Notes under the pieces: model-generated
The model's input: the letters and a program-made list of their open reading frames with translations, nothing else
Database searches by the model: none
Told to the model about the DNA's origin: nothing
Assembly (NCBI GenBank): GCA_024336345.1
Contig: JANFOG010000006.1
Coordinates: 1,612,001-1,676,000 of the forward strand
DNA: 64,000 nt
Origin: Mariannaea sp. PMI_226
Lineage: Eukaryota > Ascomycota > Sordariomycetes > Hypocreales > Nectriaceae
Direction of reading: 5' to 3'
In this document: positions 41,070-52,202 of the stretch, piece by piece
How positions within the stretch are numbered: the stretch's first letter is position 1
Layout: each line of letters begins with the position of its first letter
Made by a program: the position numbers and the translations under genes

Positions 41070-42795
41070 ATGACCGTTCTCAGTTCCGGCTCCATGGCCG
41101 ATGAGGGCTCCCACGGAGTTGTCTCCGAAAAAAGTCATCATGATGTTGAAAAGCAGCAGCAGCACCCAACAGTATCAGAACAGCCCTCGCTCTCCTCCTC
41201 CTCCTCCTCAGACCATGATCCTGAACATGATGACAATGACCGGGAACTTGCGCATACAAGCACCCTCGGGACCGTCCTGAGCAGAATGCGCACCTCGAGA
41301 AGCTTGGTGATTGAACCTCCACCGGATGGAGGATTTGATGCTTGGATGGTTGGTTAGTAACTGCAAATATTCATTCCATTTTCACATCTATTTTTGCATT
41401 CATTGCATCATGTCCATGACATTTCCCGCCGCTAACTTAGACTTGAAGTTCTCGCTACGCACCTCGTCATGATGGATACTTGGTGAGTCCCTTTGTGAAA
41501 GCCTCATAGCTGATGGCGTTTCTGCCGCTTGCTTCCTTGATCCTAATTGATCGCATGTTTACAGGGGCATTGTCAACTCCTTTGGCGTTTTCCAATCATA
41601 TTACATGGAACTGCTAAATCGGCCGCCCGAGGACATTTCTTGGATTGGATCCTTGGAGGTTTTCCTGCTCTTCTTCATCGGAGCCTTCACCGGCCGTCTG
41701 ACCGATGCAGGCTACTTCCGGCCCCTGTTTATTGTCGGCACCATCATGCTATGTCTAGGAATGTTCATGGCCTCCCTATCCACCACGTATTGGCAACTGC
41801 TCCTTGCCCAGGGTATCTGCATTGGTATTGGCGACGGCCTAGTCTTCACTCCTTGCATGACCATCACGGGAACGTACTTTTCCAAGAAGCGGTCGCTTGC
41901 TTTTGGCATTACATCTGCTGGGAGTGTCACAGGCGGACTCATCTTCCCTAGCATGGTTAGACAGCTCCTTCCCACCATTGGGCTGCCTTGGACTCTTCGT
42001 GCCATGGCCTTTATCCAGCTTGGGACACTGATCTTTGCCGGCTATTTCCTGAAGCCCCGGATCCCCCCACGAAACTCCGGGCCATTGGTAGAGCTGAGCG
42101 CTTTCAAGCAACTCGACTACACCTTCTATGCTATCGGAGGATTCATGGTGAGTGACCAAAAGCAGACTAAAGCTTGCTTCTATTACAGAACAAGCAATTC
42201 TATCGAGTGCGTGCTAACCAAAGGGGTGTGATGGTAGGCCTTCTGGTCTGCGTACTTTGTCTTTCACTACGTCGCAGCATTCCCTCGAGACGTCCTCGGC
42301 CTTTCATACGCTGAATCTCTCAACCTTGTTCTCATTCTCAACGGCGTCGGAAATCCTGGCCGGATCCTCCCCGGCTGGTTGGCCGACCAAATCGGCCCAA
42401 TCAATGTGTACATGATCTTCACATTCACAACCGCCGTCACTGTCTTTTCCTGGGCAGCGGTCAAGTCGGTGGCAGGCATGTACGTGTGGACAGTCGTGTA
42501 CGGTTTCAGCATCGGCGGCGTCCAGGGCGTCTTCCCCTCCGGGGTGACGAGCCTGACCGAAGACCCGCAGAAGCAGGGGACGCGGATGGGCATGATGTGC
42601 ACGATTGCGAGCTTTGCAACGCTGACAGGCTCGCCGATTGGTGGCACCATCCTCAACTACCAAGGCGGCAAGTATATCGGCGCGCAAATGTTTGCGGGGG
42701 TTGCCATGCTGTTGTCGGCCACGTTCATCTCTTGTTCCAGATTTGTGAAGTTACGCAGGATGGGCTATGGTGTTTTTTCCACGGCCAAGGTATAA
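41070..42795 (+). CDS. MFS transporter, monocarboxylate-porter type
   Basis: Four exons are inferred: 41070-41352, 41449-41482, 41565-42147 and 42238-42795, giving 485 residues. The 34-bp second exon is needed to join the N-terminus to TM1 (PPPDGGFDAWMV, then VLATHLVMMDTW, then GIVNSFGVFQSYY). A long polar N-terminus (Ser- and Asp-rich) precedes the PPDGGFDAW motif, which is typical of fungal monocarboxylate transporter-like proteins (Mch family, TC 2.A.1.13). About 11-12 hydrophobic segments follow. An MFS loop motif (GRLTDAGYFRP) lies between TM2 and TM3. A second half-repeat is seen at GNPGRILPGWLADQIGP. Substrate cannot be read from sequence; riboflavin, monocarboxylates or others are known in the family. 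No biosynthetic genes lie next to it. Confidence 0.88.
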
Positions 42796-43778
42796 AACCG
42801 TTGTGATTATTCAAACAATGAGTTTCGGAGTGGTTGGATTAGTGAGAGAGATGGATTGCATCAATTCACGCATGCACTTGTTTAAATCATCACGGTAATT
42901 GAGGGTCTGGGGGAGAGCATATTGCATTGTTTTTACATATAGGTTGCATGGAAGTGCGCAACTCACACAAAAATCTTTCTTTCTTGGAGAGCAAGCATAG
43001 TTGAGCGGTGGACTCGCGAATTTTCATCCACCAGAACGGCAGACATAGTTAATGAATTCATTACAAAGAGCAAAATACATCAGTCCAGTTCAGTGCAGTA
43101 AACGAATTGCCATGAATTGCCATGACTGACGAGCAACATCGGCCAATGCAACAAGTAGCGTCAGTTCCATCAGTTATAATGGGGCCTTTCTGTAAATAAA
43201 TCCGAGCTAGAAGCTCCGCCATGACCATCTCCATGCGGTGGACCATATCCACACACACACACACACACACACACGTACGCACACAGCAAACAGTAAGTTG
43301 CTGTATGAATTGACCACTTCCAATACTATTCCAAGGTGACGTCAACATTACTGCCAATTCCTAGCTTGTGACATAAAGCATATTTGGACCTGGTTTTTCT
43401 AGGTGCCAAGCAACCAAGGTGCCTAAGTTGGCTTTCTTAAGTTGTTTTAACTCGGGCTGTGGCTTGAATGTTTTCTCAGGCCCCATCGTGCTTGGGCGGC
43501 CAACGACGTCACCACTTGCGCCTCGATCGCATGGCCGACTATGTAGTATTCATTCGTCATGACTTGGTTCATCATGACCAAAGAAGAGTATTATATAGTT
43601 CTCTACAAAGGGATTGAATGTCCTATTTATCTATTCTTAAATCACTCTGTAATCTCCAATCATCAGTTGCATTCGATTCTTCACAATAAGACATATTGTC
43701 AATTCCCCTCCCATCTATTTAACAACACCTTTATCAATCTTACAACCCTCCCTTATTAAGCTCGTTCAAACTTGCAAT
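42796..43778. other. Intergenic region with microsatellite
   Basis: The 3' flank of the MFS gene and the promoter of the mitochondrial membrane protein lie here, with an (AC)n run near 43250. The 66-codon ORF at 43559-43759 is AT-rich and not convincing. Confidence 0.5.
43250..43274. repeat. (AC)n microsatellite
   Basis: A perfect dinucleotide run of about 12 CA/AC units in intergenic DNA, likely length-variable between strains. Confidence 0.9.
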
Positions 43779-45011
43779 ATGATTACCGCAAGACCTCTAA
43801 TCAGATCCACCCTCCCCAGGGCAGCTCGCTCCGTGCGTGCTCCCCGTCAACACATTCGGCTTCAGTCGACTGCCTCCCCGACTGCACGTGCAGCGAACTC
43901 CAGCAACAACAACTACGCGGCTGGTATTGTTGGAGGATTTCTTGGTGCTGGACTCTTCTATACCGTCTATTCCTTCACGCCTGCCGGTCGAACCGCCTCA
44001 AAATTGAACAAGACCGTCAAGGAAGCTGAAAAGGCCTATCTTACCGCCACCAAGAAGCTTCAGGAGAAGACCCCCACAGCCGATGAGGCGGTCAACTCAA
44101 TCAAGCAATTTGCTTACTCTTACGTGGGTTGGGTTCCTGGAGGCCGTGCCTACGTCGACACGGCGTTTGACGACTGGGAGAAGGTCCGCAAGAACCACCG
44201 CGAAGAGGCAGACAAGCTTGTCAATGAGGCATACAAGCGCTTCCAGGACGTTTCCAAATCTGGTTTCAGCTTAGAGACGGCTTCTCGAGCCTTTGATGTC
44301 CTAGCTGACCTCACCAAGAAAGTTGCCGATCTAGCTGGTGATGCCATCTCTGACATCCTGGACAACCATCCTCAGGTCAAGGAGAAGCTCGGTGGCAACG
44401 TCGACCAATTGAGGCAACTCGGAGAACAGTACGGGCCTGACGCCAAGAAGCAGGTTGAAGATACCTGGAAGCAGGTCAAGGACGTTTTCGCAGGGGGTTT
44501 CAGCGCGTCGAGCATAGACAAGGCCCGGAAATTGATCGACGAAAAGGTCAAGGAGGTCAAGAAGCTAGGAGATGCCGCATGGGACAAGGCCCTCGAGGAA
44601 GCTAAGCCGATTCTCGACAAGAACCCCAAGGTCAAGGAGCTTGTGGAGAAGAATGCCGACTCCCTGAAGGGAGGAAACATTAAGGAAATCTTTGAAAAGG
44701 CCAAGTCAGCTGTGAAATCTGGCAAGCTTGATGATTTGGAAAGTTATGTCAAAAGCATAGCTGATCAGGCCAAGGAGAAAGGATCCGACCTTGCGGGCGA
44801 CTGGCTAGACGTGGATAAGTATCTGAAGTCGATCCCAGAGGGAGGAAATATTCTTGAGAGACTTCAGCAGCTCGGAGAGGTTGCAGAGAAGCACCAGGAG
44901 GAGGGAGAGAAGCTCTTCAAGGAGACGGTACAGGAACTTGGTGAGGTTCTGGAGAGGAAGGCCGGGCGAGCTCAAGAGATTGCAGAGAATGCGAAGAAGC
45001 AAGTCAGCTAA
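43779..45011 (+). CDS. Mitochondrial membrane-anchored LEA/apolipoprotein-like helical protein
   Basis: Single exon, 410 residues, ATG at 43779. Residues 1-40 are rich in R, A and S with no acids (MITARPLIRSTLPRAARSVRAPRQ), a clear mitochondrial presequence. One membrane segment follows at ~47-66 (AAGIVGGFLGAGLFYTVYSF). The remaining ~340 residues are a nearly continuous Lys/Glu/Ala-rich amphipathic helix. A module at 161-211 (GFSLETASRAFDVL ... ILDNHPQVKEKL) recurs at 239-296 (GFSASSIDKARKLI ... ILDKNPKVKELV), so the rod arose by internal duplication. Topology suggests an inner-membrane anchor with the rod in the intermembrane space or matrix. LEA-like or MICOS-like roles are guesses; no named family is recognised. 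Confidence 0.82.
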   Translation: MITARPLIRSTLPRAARSVRAPRQHIRLQSTASPTARAANSSNNNYAAGIVGGFLGAGLFYTVYSFTPAGRTASKLNKTVKEAEKAYLTATKKLQEKTPTADEAVNSIKQFAYSYVGWVPGGRAYVDTAFDDWEKVRKNHREEADKLVNEAYKRFQDVSKSGFSLETASRAFDVLADLTKKVADLAGDAISDILDNHPQVKEKLGGNVDQLRQLGEQYGPDAKKQVEDTWKQVKDVFAGGFSASSIDKARKLIDEKVKEVKKLGDAAWDKALEEAKPILDKNPKVKELVEKNADSLKGGNIKEIFEKAKSAVKSGKLDDLESYVKSIADQAKEKGSDLAGDWLDVDKYLKSIPEGGNILERLQQLGEVAEKHQEEGEKLFKETVQELGEVLERKAGRAQEIAENAKKQVS

Positions 45012-45738
45012 ACTTATATGCCTACAATTCTAATCAAAATTTTAATCATTGCTAATTGGTGCACACGATAATTTGTGAAATTGGATCATCACTATCCGTG
45101 TGACCGTTGTGGGAGAGCCTGATGATTCAAGAGATACCTTTATCCTCGGCTACTATTACTATCACAACCGACGTAAGGTATGCAACTGTTAACAGACGGC
45201 AAGGTAGCCCTGGGTGACAACGATCCTTATGGTGCCATAGCCATTTTCCCCTATCCATCTCTTCAACATTGTCTCTATCTCTCTCTCTCTCTTCACTCCT
45301 CTTAGTCCACACTTTGTTCGTCGAAGACGATGTCAATACGCTGTTGAGCGATCTAACCAAGCACAGCAGAGCCTTTCAGCAAGCCACGCACACACATGTG
45401 CACATTACGATCCTTTTCGAAACACTGGCGATGACGCGATCAGAGCAGAGACAAGAGACTGCCGTGCTAACTTGCGCAAGCCTAGCAACCAAATAAGGAT
45501 CCAGAAGACGCTCAAGACGGTAGCACGTCATGTCGATAGCTTGAAACATCATCTGATACTGTAGATTCATCTTTCTCTAGCATCCACATACATTTGCTTC
45601 ACCGGGCAGTAGTGCAATTGGGTGGCAGACCAACTCGAGAAGCGATGAGACTGATCTTGGGGTCGTGGGCGTCGACTGGTTCGAGAAGTGTTATCAATAT
45701 ATACTAAACTATTCCATCATCTGGCATCAAACACTAAC
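45012..45738. other. Intergenic region before tRNA-Glu
   Basis: A CT microsatellite-like tract lies at about 45268-45298. Short ORFs are not convincing. Confidence 0.5.
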
Positions 45739-45823
45739 TCCGATGTAGTGTAACGGTTATCATTCCGCGTTTTCATCAGAAACAAGGACCGCGGCGACCG
45801 GGGTTCGATTCCCCGCATCGGAG
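45739..45823 (+). tRNA. tRNA-Glu(UUC) with 13-nt intron
   Basis: The acceptor stem TCCGATG/CATCGGA is perfect, with discriminator G823. The anticodon stem is CCGCG/CGCGG, with loop TTTTCA...C giving anticodon TTC. A 13-nt intron (45776-45788) follows the base 3' of the anticodon, the canonical nuclear tRNA intron position. The T arm is CCGGGGTTCGATTCCCCG. The mature length is 72 nt. It stands at the edge of the NLR locus. Confidence 0.93.
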
Positions 45824-46660
45824 GTTTTCTTTTGCATTTTTTGCATGATATCGATCTAAAATGTCTATCGGATTTTGAATCATCTTTCCGTTTTTTTTTT
45901 CCAGAGAGTGGTGTTCGATATGAATGAGTCCTCTGGTAGTGGCGAAGTTATGTTGATGGTTCTCCCGCAAATTGTGTGCAGGGCCAGACCGGGGCAGCTC
46001 GGCAGAGCCTCAATTAATGCCTGGTAAAAGCCTGTTACTTTCCCTATATGCGCATTTACTACAGAGCTTCACAGAATAAATTAGCATTTAAACTCTCTCC
46101 TAGTCCTCATTACGCATGGAGCTCTTGTAGGGTGTGCACATTGTACAGGATGCGAATGCACCGCTACCTTTCTTAGGTACGCTGAGTTGTTATAATTAAT
46201 GTACGGAGGCGAGGAATCAAAGAGAACCAGAAGTGGCCCGAAGACTCCATATAAGACATCGAGAGCCCCTATGGCCCTCACGAGGCAAAGAGAGAAAGTA
46301 GGATAAGGAATGTTATACAAAAACGTGAACAAGATGTTTTAACTTTTCGCTTATCACGGTGGTTCTCAGGCAATGTGGCCCTACATATACTACCTTATGG
46401 CGCATAATGTCTTTCTAATGATAATAGTATTATAGCTCAATCTCTCCCTATATAACTACTTGGGCCAATATAATAATTTAATAATTAATTAATAAGAATG
46501 CTAAATGAAGTAGCTATCATTATGCCCTAGGACAAACTAGAAAGGTGTAACGCGACGGCGTGGTGTGACCGCTACGCCAATAGACCAAAAGATCAACCAA
46601 TTCTCACACAATGTGGGAGAATTGCACCACACATCAGTATATAAGGCACAACTCCTTACA
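45824..46660. other. AT-rich flank between tRNA-Glu and the NLR gene
   Basis: This becomes very AT-rich at 46380-46520 (TAATAATTTAATAATTAATTAATAAG type). It lies directly downstream of the ankyrin array. No gene was seen. Confidence 0.5.
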
Positions 46661-49600
46661 TCATACTGATGCTGCCTGGAGAGCATTGCCGAACTCGCCG
46701 CCCTGTGTGTTAACATCAGCTCCTTTATCCAGCAGCAGTTGAACGATTTTGTAATAGCCTGTTGCTGTTGCTGCCTGGAGAGCGTCGCCATAATGGCCGC
46801 CCTGTGCATTGACATCAGCTCCTTTATCTAGCAGCAGTTGAACGATTTTGTAGTGGCCTGTTGCTGTTGCTGCCTGGAGAGCATTGCCAAACAGGCCGCC
46901 CTGTGCATTAATATTGGCTCCTTTATCAAGCAGCAGTTGAACGATCTTGTGGTGGCCCTTCACTGATGCTGCCTGAAGAGCGTTGTCGTTGCCATAGTAG
47001 TAGCCGCGCTGTGCATTAACATTGGCTCCTTTATCGAGCAGCAGTTGAACGACCTTGTGGTGGCCATTCTCTGATGCTGCCTGAAGAGCGTTGCTATAGT
47101 AGCCGCCCTGTGCATTAACATTGGCTCCTTTATTAAGCAGCAGATGAACGATCTCGTGATAGCCTCGTACTGATGCTGCCTGGAGAGCATTGCCGAACTC
47201 GCCGCCCTGTGTGTTGACATCGGCTCCCTTGTCTATCAAGCTTCTTGCAACCCACACCAGCCCACCCAAACGCACATAATACAGCCTAGAACTTGTTGGA
47301 GATGAATGAAGGAGGGACATTAGATTGCCAAACTGGGATAAATAAGCCCATCGCTGAAATGTCACCTCGTTTTGTAAAAACTCAACTATCCCTCCAACAA
47401 TGTCTGCAACTTTCGAAATCTCTGCAGAGGCAGCATAGTTCATCCAAAACTCTGCTGCATAATCTGCCATTGGGAACTTCGTCTGAATTGTATTGTCATC
47501 CCCCTTTATGTCTGTAAGATAACTCAAACATGTCTTAGTGATGACCACACTGGCACTCTCCAAGGAGAATTGACTTTGCTTAAGAAGATACTCCTTGACT
47601 GAGAAGTGCGCAAGGTGGAGTTCGTGTGTCCCAGTTGGAACAGACGTTGTAACTTGAGCAATTGATATTAGGCTAGGACAGTATTTCAGAACATCAATTT
47701 CCTGGAATAGTCGACGCTCTTCCTGGAACCCGCGTGACTCTCCTGTTATTTCTGTGGCTATGACCTCTACAGCTTCTGATAATTCCAAGGGTCTCGCAGT
47801 ATGGACGAGAAACTGGAGAAGGCGAATTGCCCCGCCCTGATATTCCATGGGTATGTTTTGAAGCATGCGGCTGTACGTTTCATCTAGATCCCTCGGTAAC
47901 GACTCGAGGGCTGTCTTGATGTCGTAGGGACTTAGGCATTTTGTAAGACTGTCCAATTGACAAGCGGCCCATCTAAACCTATATTTGATGTTAGATATAT
48001 ATACCAGCTGTTTCCAGAACCTTGGTCGAAACTCACATGCCATCAGCGCTATCTCCAACTTTGACACTAATCTCATCGTGAAGGCGTTGGGATAGTTCCA
48101 TTCTTATGAAATCAGGATCTTGCTTCAGCCTCATTGTGACATAGGAATGTATGTCAATGTTAGTAGCCTTCTTATCGAGTAAGATACAGCTTCTTTCCTC
48201 AAAAAATCGTGGGATTTCGCATTGGAACTCTGCTTCCGGGCGACCTGTCACAAGAAGTCGGGCATTGGTAGAGGTTATATCTCGCAACCAACACAGAAGT
48301 TCCTTTCTCGTCGTGCACTCATCTAGAGCATCAATAACAATAGTAACCTTTTTATCCAATTGTATTGCCGATTTGACAAACCCTGACAAGGTGCTTGTGT
48401 CGAGTTGTGTTCGCCCATTACTATAAGATGTGAAAAGGTGGTCAAGCCTCCTTGCGGCTTCGTCCCCCAAACGATAAAACTGAGATGCTAGCGACCGTAG
48501 AAGATTTTCCACAGTCTGCTTTCCAGGGTCATTAAAGTCGAAGAAGAATACAACCGTAGCGGACTTGTCGGTCTGTAGAAGATCGTCGATAACTCTCGTG
48601 CTCAGAACGGTTTTGCCACATCCTGCGAGACCATAGAGCCACAGACGTCGACGTGACCCACCCTTCCACTCCTTGTAAGGAGAGCTGTCAAGTATCCAGG
48701 CTCCAGTGTCTCCGCACCGGCGCTTTTTTGCCGATCTGAAGTTGGATAAATGGTCTGGTGGGGACAGCCAACGGTCGATGTTGGCGAGGTGGTGGTCGGA
48801 TTTTATGTCGGTTACGGCATTCTTGATGGCATCTGCAGTCGAATGCACGGTATCCAATTGTTCTCTTACTGTTCAAATTGAAATATATCAGTACATGAAA
48901 TTTCATATTTGTGAGAACTAGTGATTAAATCGATATCAAGGACGCTAAAAGCGTGCTCTTCGACTTGGCCACGCTTGAATAAATGGAGAGCAAGGGAGGG
49001 GACTGACGCGATTCGACAATATCAACCACTCGTCGTGTAGCTTCAAGCTGCCTTGTAGGAATATACCCAAGTAGTTCCACAGCAAATGCAGCTGCCGTAG
49101 CTGACGCATACCGCTGCCATCTATTATTCTTATGCGAATCCGCGTAATCGCAGATGCCCCGAATCACGAGGCAAGGGAAGTGGTCCATTAGACCGGCCGC
49201 TTCCATTTCGACACACATGCACTGCTCCCCAGCAACCTTCAAGATGCTGTCTCTAATACGAGCGTCTTTTATCAGCTTGTTTCCAGAAGCAATGACTCCA
49301 TAGTGGATCTCTGGGTCGTCAGAATCTCGTTGCTCTCGCTTGACTACCTGGGATTGGTCACATTTGTTGCAGGTATTGCCTCCGACATGATCATAATGTG
49401 ATGGAAATAGGTGATCGTGCTCAAACCCTTGGTGAGTGAAATCGGTCTTTCGTCTCTTCATGTGGGGATTGGCAGAATACATCGCCTGAAGCAGATCAGG
49501 GACCTGAGATGGCCTTCTTTCATGAGACGCTTGCAGTTTGGCTAGTGCCTGGAGAAGAACTGGGGGGGTTTATCAAGAGACCCTTTGCGCTCCCAGTCCT

Positions 49601-50009
49601 GGTCAACCTTTGCCTTCCCAAGATCATACTGGACTACTCCGCCAAATATTCCATCAGGTTGGCTCACCACAACGTCACCAAGTCGGATATCTCGGTCCTG
49701 ATCAGGCTGGGCAATCCCCCCGCCAATACCCACCAATAAACCAATCCGAATATGAGATAGAGAAGAAACCAACATTGACGCCGTTGTTGCTGCTGATGTA
49801 GTGCCGTACACTCCGGCGGGGAGTGAGGCGATTACGACATTGTGCTTACCTATATGGCCCCAGGTGTACGAGTTGGTGTCGGATTGCGGTTGATCAAAAC
49901 TTTTAGGTGGTTCGTGGCATTCATCGAGGAACGCCTCAGCCGCTGCGCATTCTATAGGTAGAGCGGCAATCCACCCGATGGTATAAAACTCCGCACTATC
50001 AAGCCGCAT
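46661..50009 (-). CDS. NLR-type protein: nucleoside phosphorylase, NACHT, ankyrin; apparent frameshift
   Basis: Three exons are inferred: 49008-50009, 48037-48868 and 46661-47978, with introns of 139 bp (GTCAGT...GAACAG) and 58 bp (GTGAGT...ATATAG). The N-terminal domain is a PNP_UDP-type phosphorylase (YTIGWIAALPIECAAAEAFL, VGIGGGIAQP, EMEAAGLMDHFPCLVIRGICDYADSHKN). A linker then leads to a NACHT ATPase with Walker A GLAGCGKT and Walker B VIDALDEC. After the winged-helix-like region, six 33-residue ankyrin repeats follow. This is the domain order of fungal NLRs, STAND proteins linked to non-self recognition and heterokaryon incompatibility. A run of seven G at 49562-49568 (C in the coding sense) shifts frame: the first frame stops soon after, while a frame one base off continues with conserved sequence. 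Either the gene is broken or the base count is wrong. The last ankyrin repeat is also cut off by a TGA. Confidence 0.85.
46671..47240 (-). repeat. Tandem ankyrin-encoding repeats, 99-bp unit
   Basis: GCTGCCTG(G/A)A marks recur at 46671, 46770, 46869, 46968, 47076 and 47175, giving spacings of 99, 99, 99, 108 and 99 bp. The units share high nucleotide identity, and the first and last (both encoding GGEFGNALQAASV) are almost identical. The 108-bp spacing carries a 9-bp insertion that adds three residues (GYYYGNDNALQ). Such high identity is typical of fungal NLR repeat arrays that change length by recombination. Confidence 0.9.
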
Positions 50010-50769
50010 TGTTGTGGCCGAGAGGTGTTGGTCTTGCTAATACAGGTGGATCGATAGATCAGGACGTCAAGGCCGAGTTAGTTCAGGCCTTAGTTTCGAT
50101 CCGAGGGGTGCCTAGGAGATGTGAGATGACCAGTATGCAGTGAATCAAGTGAGATATTTAATAATTATGGCTGCGGGGGAACAAATGCCCGACCAGGCAA
50201 ACCAATCATATTGGACTGTCCATAGTGATGTGAGGCTGATTTGTGATTTGTGCTAAGCATGGACCGGGGAGGGCCTCAATAGAGAAAGTCACGAGGTTTC
50301 GATACTTTGAATGGAATTGGGGGCTACGAATAACTTGATCCATCTTAAAGCCACGCCTCAGTGACAGTGTCATTACTATGTTCACGGTTGACTAATTGGC
50401 TGTCATCTACCACATTCAGGTACTGCAGCTGGCCTCACGGTATGTCAACGTAGCCATGCTGAAGATAGATGTTTAGATGTTCATCATCGCCTGTTAGTAT
50501 GCGCAGGCACTCAACCAGTCACTAATATTCGCGATCTACCTAGGCATCTAGCCACCATTAAATTGTGAGGTGAATAATTTCTCGTAAAAGAAAAGTATCT
50601 ACGTCAATGGTTTACATAACAGTAGGAAAGGAAATGCAGTATCGTACAAGTGGCAGTTCCTATTGATAGGTGAGGGTACCTATTCATATGATGATATCCT
50701 CCTTCTTGTCTCCTTACTGTCCTCCTCGTAAATCGACCCTTTGAAGATAGACGATTAGCTCTTTGTTGA
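50010..50769. other. Upstream region of the NLR gene
   Basis: This holds the promoter of the NLR gene and the 3' flank of the small three-exon gene. No gene or repeat was recognised. Confidence 0.5.
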
Positions 50770-51136
50770 TCAATCAGTGTTGCTGGGAGGCCACTGGAGA
50801 GAGACCTTTCGGCACCTGTACCGACTTCGATTAGGTCATTCGATGTTCACGAGAATAAACAATCACTTACCGCAATTGTTTGCAAATGTCATCAAGCATC
50901 TCTGTCATCTTGGCTAATCGATTGTCAAGCTATAAACAGGTAAGCGTCTAGCCCGACAACATTCCAATTGTATTATCCTCACTTACCATCTCCAAGTTGT
51001 TGAGGATAGTCCGACCTTCCAGAGAGAGAGAAGCTGGATAATAGATACCCATCCACTGCTTGGGATATTGCCTAGGAGGGACTGGAAGTTTGCTGTAATC
51101 TGGGCTGTCCGATGAACCGGCTTTACGTGTATCCAT
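50770..51136 (-). CDS. Small three-exon hypothetical protein, 84 residues
   Basis: Exons on the minus strand are 50987-51136, 50871-50929 and 50770-50815, joined across two introns of 57 and 55 bp. Both introns have GTAAGT donors and AG acceptors (TTATAG, GTACAG). Frame is maintained across both. The product begins MDTRKAGSSDSPDYSKLPVP, has a Tyr/Trp-containing middle (YPKQWMGIYYPASLSLEGRT), and continues as an amphipathic helix (NNLEMLDNRLAKMTEMLDDICKQLR). Two textbook introns in a row make chance unlikely. The family is not recognised; the helix suggests a subunit that pairs with a partner. The gene is too short to stand out as an open frame. Confidence 0.6.
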
Positions 51137-51397
51137 TGCGATTGTTGAGTGGGAAAGGGAAAAAAGGATGAAGAAACAAGACCAACCTGCTTTAGGAATT
51201 AATAGAACCGGTTGAAAGAGTGAGCAAATTGCTCTCGGCTAGTACACGATGCGTGTTGGCTATTGGCAAATAGTTGGTAGCAATAGATATTATTGTTCGT
51301 TCTGAAGGATCTACGTCGCAGGCATCAAGCAGCCCGTTTATATATCCATCCACACACCACCTAATCAGAAAACCTACACCTTTTGTCACTTACAAGT

Positions 51398-52202
51398 TTA
51401 TTCTACACGCCGTCGTATCATACACTCCTCCACCTCCTTCACGCCATCAAACTTGCGTACCAGATCCTCGTCCACCTCAGCCCCAGCATCTCGTGATTCT
51501 CTAACAATCTCCCGCGCCCAGTACCCATTGTCAATCGGCCATGTCCCAAGATCCGAAAATCCCATGCTAGCATATAGACGATGAGCCTCCGCCGACGAGA
51601 CAAGGTACGTCGGCACACCATTTGCGTCTGCTTGGTCAATGACACGCTGAAGAAGCTGCCTACCCACACCTTTACGCTGGTGATCCGGGTGAACCATGAG
51701 ATGTTGAATATCTGTAGAAAACCCGTGTAAGCCAAAAATTCTGTACTTGTTTAGAACGCCAACGGAATCACCAAGTAGCAAACGTACAAATATGACCTTC
51801 TCCATTAAGAGCTTTATCTTTGCATGCATCCATCTCATCTTGCCTTGTACCGAACCGCGCCCATAGATCCTTGAGATGCTCCTTCGGCTGAAAAAGCGAA
51901 GGCGCAGGTGCCGCAGACTGAGTCTCTTTCGCCTCAGCCTCCGGTTTCACCACCTCGGGAGAGCTGGGCTTGACCACACTGTAGCGCACGAACCCGACAA
52001 CAGTGTCGTCCTGCTCTGCCAGGAGGAACGTATCTTCCCGGCTCTCCAACGCTCTCTTGATCGCCATGCGCATTGCTTCCTGGGGATTCAGTTTCAAGAA
52101 GGCTCCATAGAAGTCATGGAACGCCTCCAGAGCCGCATAGTGGACACGGAAGATGGCGTCTTGGTCATCGATGGTTGGTGGTCGAATATTAATGGGAGCC
52201 AT
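51398..52202 (-). CDS. GNAT family acetyltransferase
   Basis: Two exons are inferred: 51788-52202 and 51398-51711. The intron is 76 bp (GTACGT...TCTAAAC...CTACAG), and the product is 242 residues. The N-terminal strand-helix (INIRPPTIDDQDAIFRVHYAALEAF) fits GNAT motif C/D. After a long insert, the splice restores motif A: HIYIQHLMVHPDHQRKGVGRQLLQRVI, with the acetyl-CoA pyrophosphate loop Q-R-K-G-V-G. Motif B-like sequence follows (VPTYLVSSAEAHRLYASMGFSDLGTW). GNAT enzymes move acetyl from acetyl-CoA to an amine; substrate is not predictable here. The spliced sequence is the reason for choosing this intron. The tail is charged. Confidence 0.88.
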
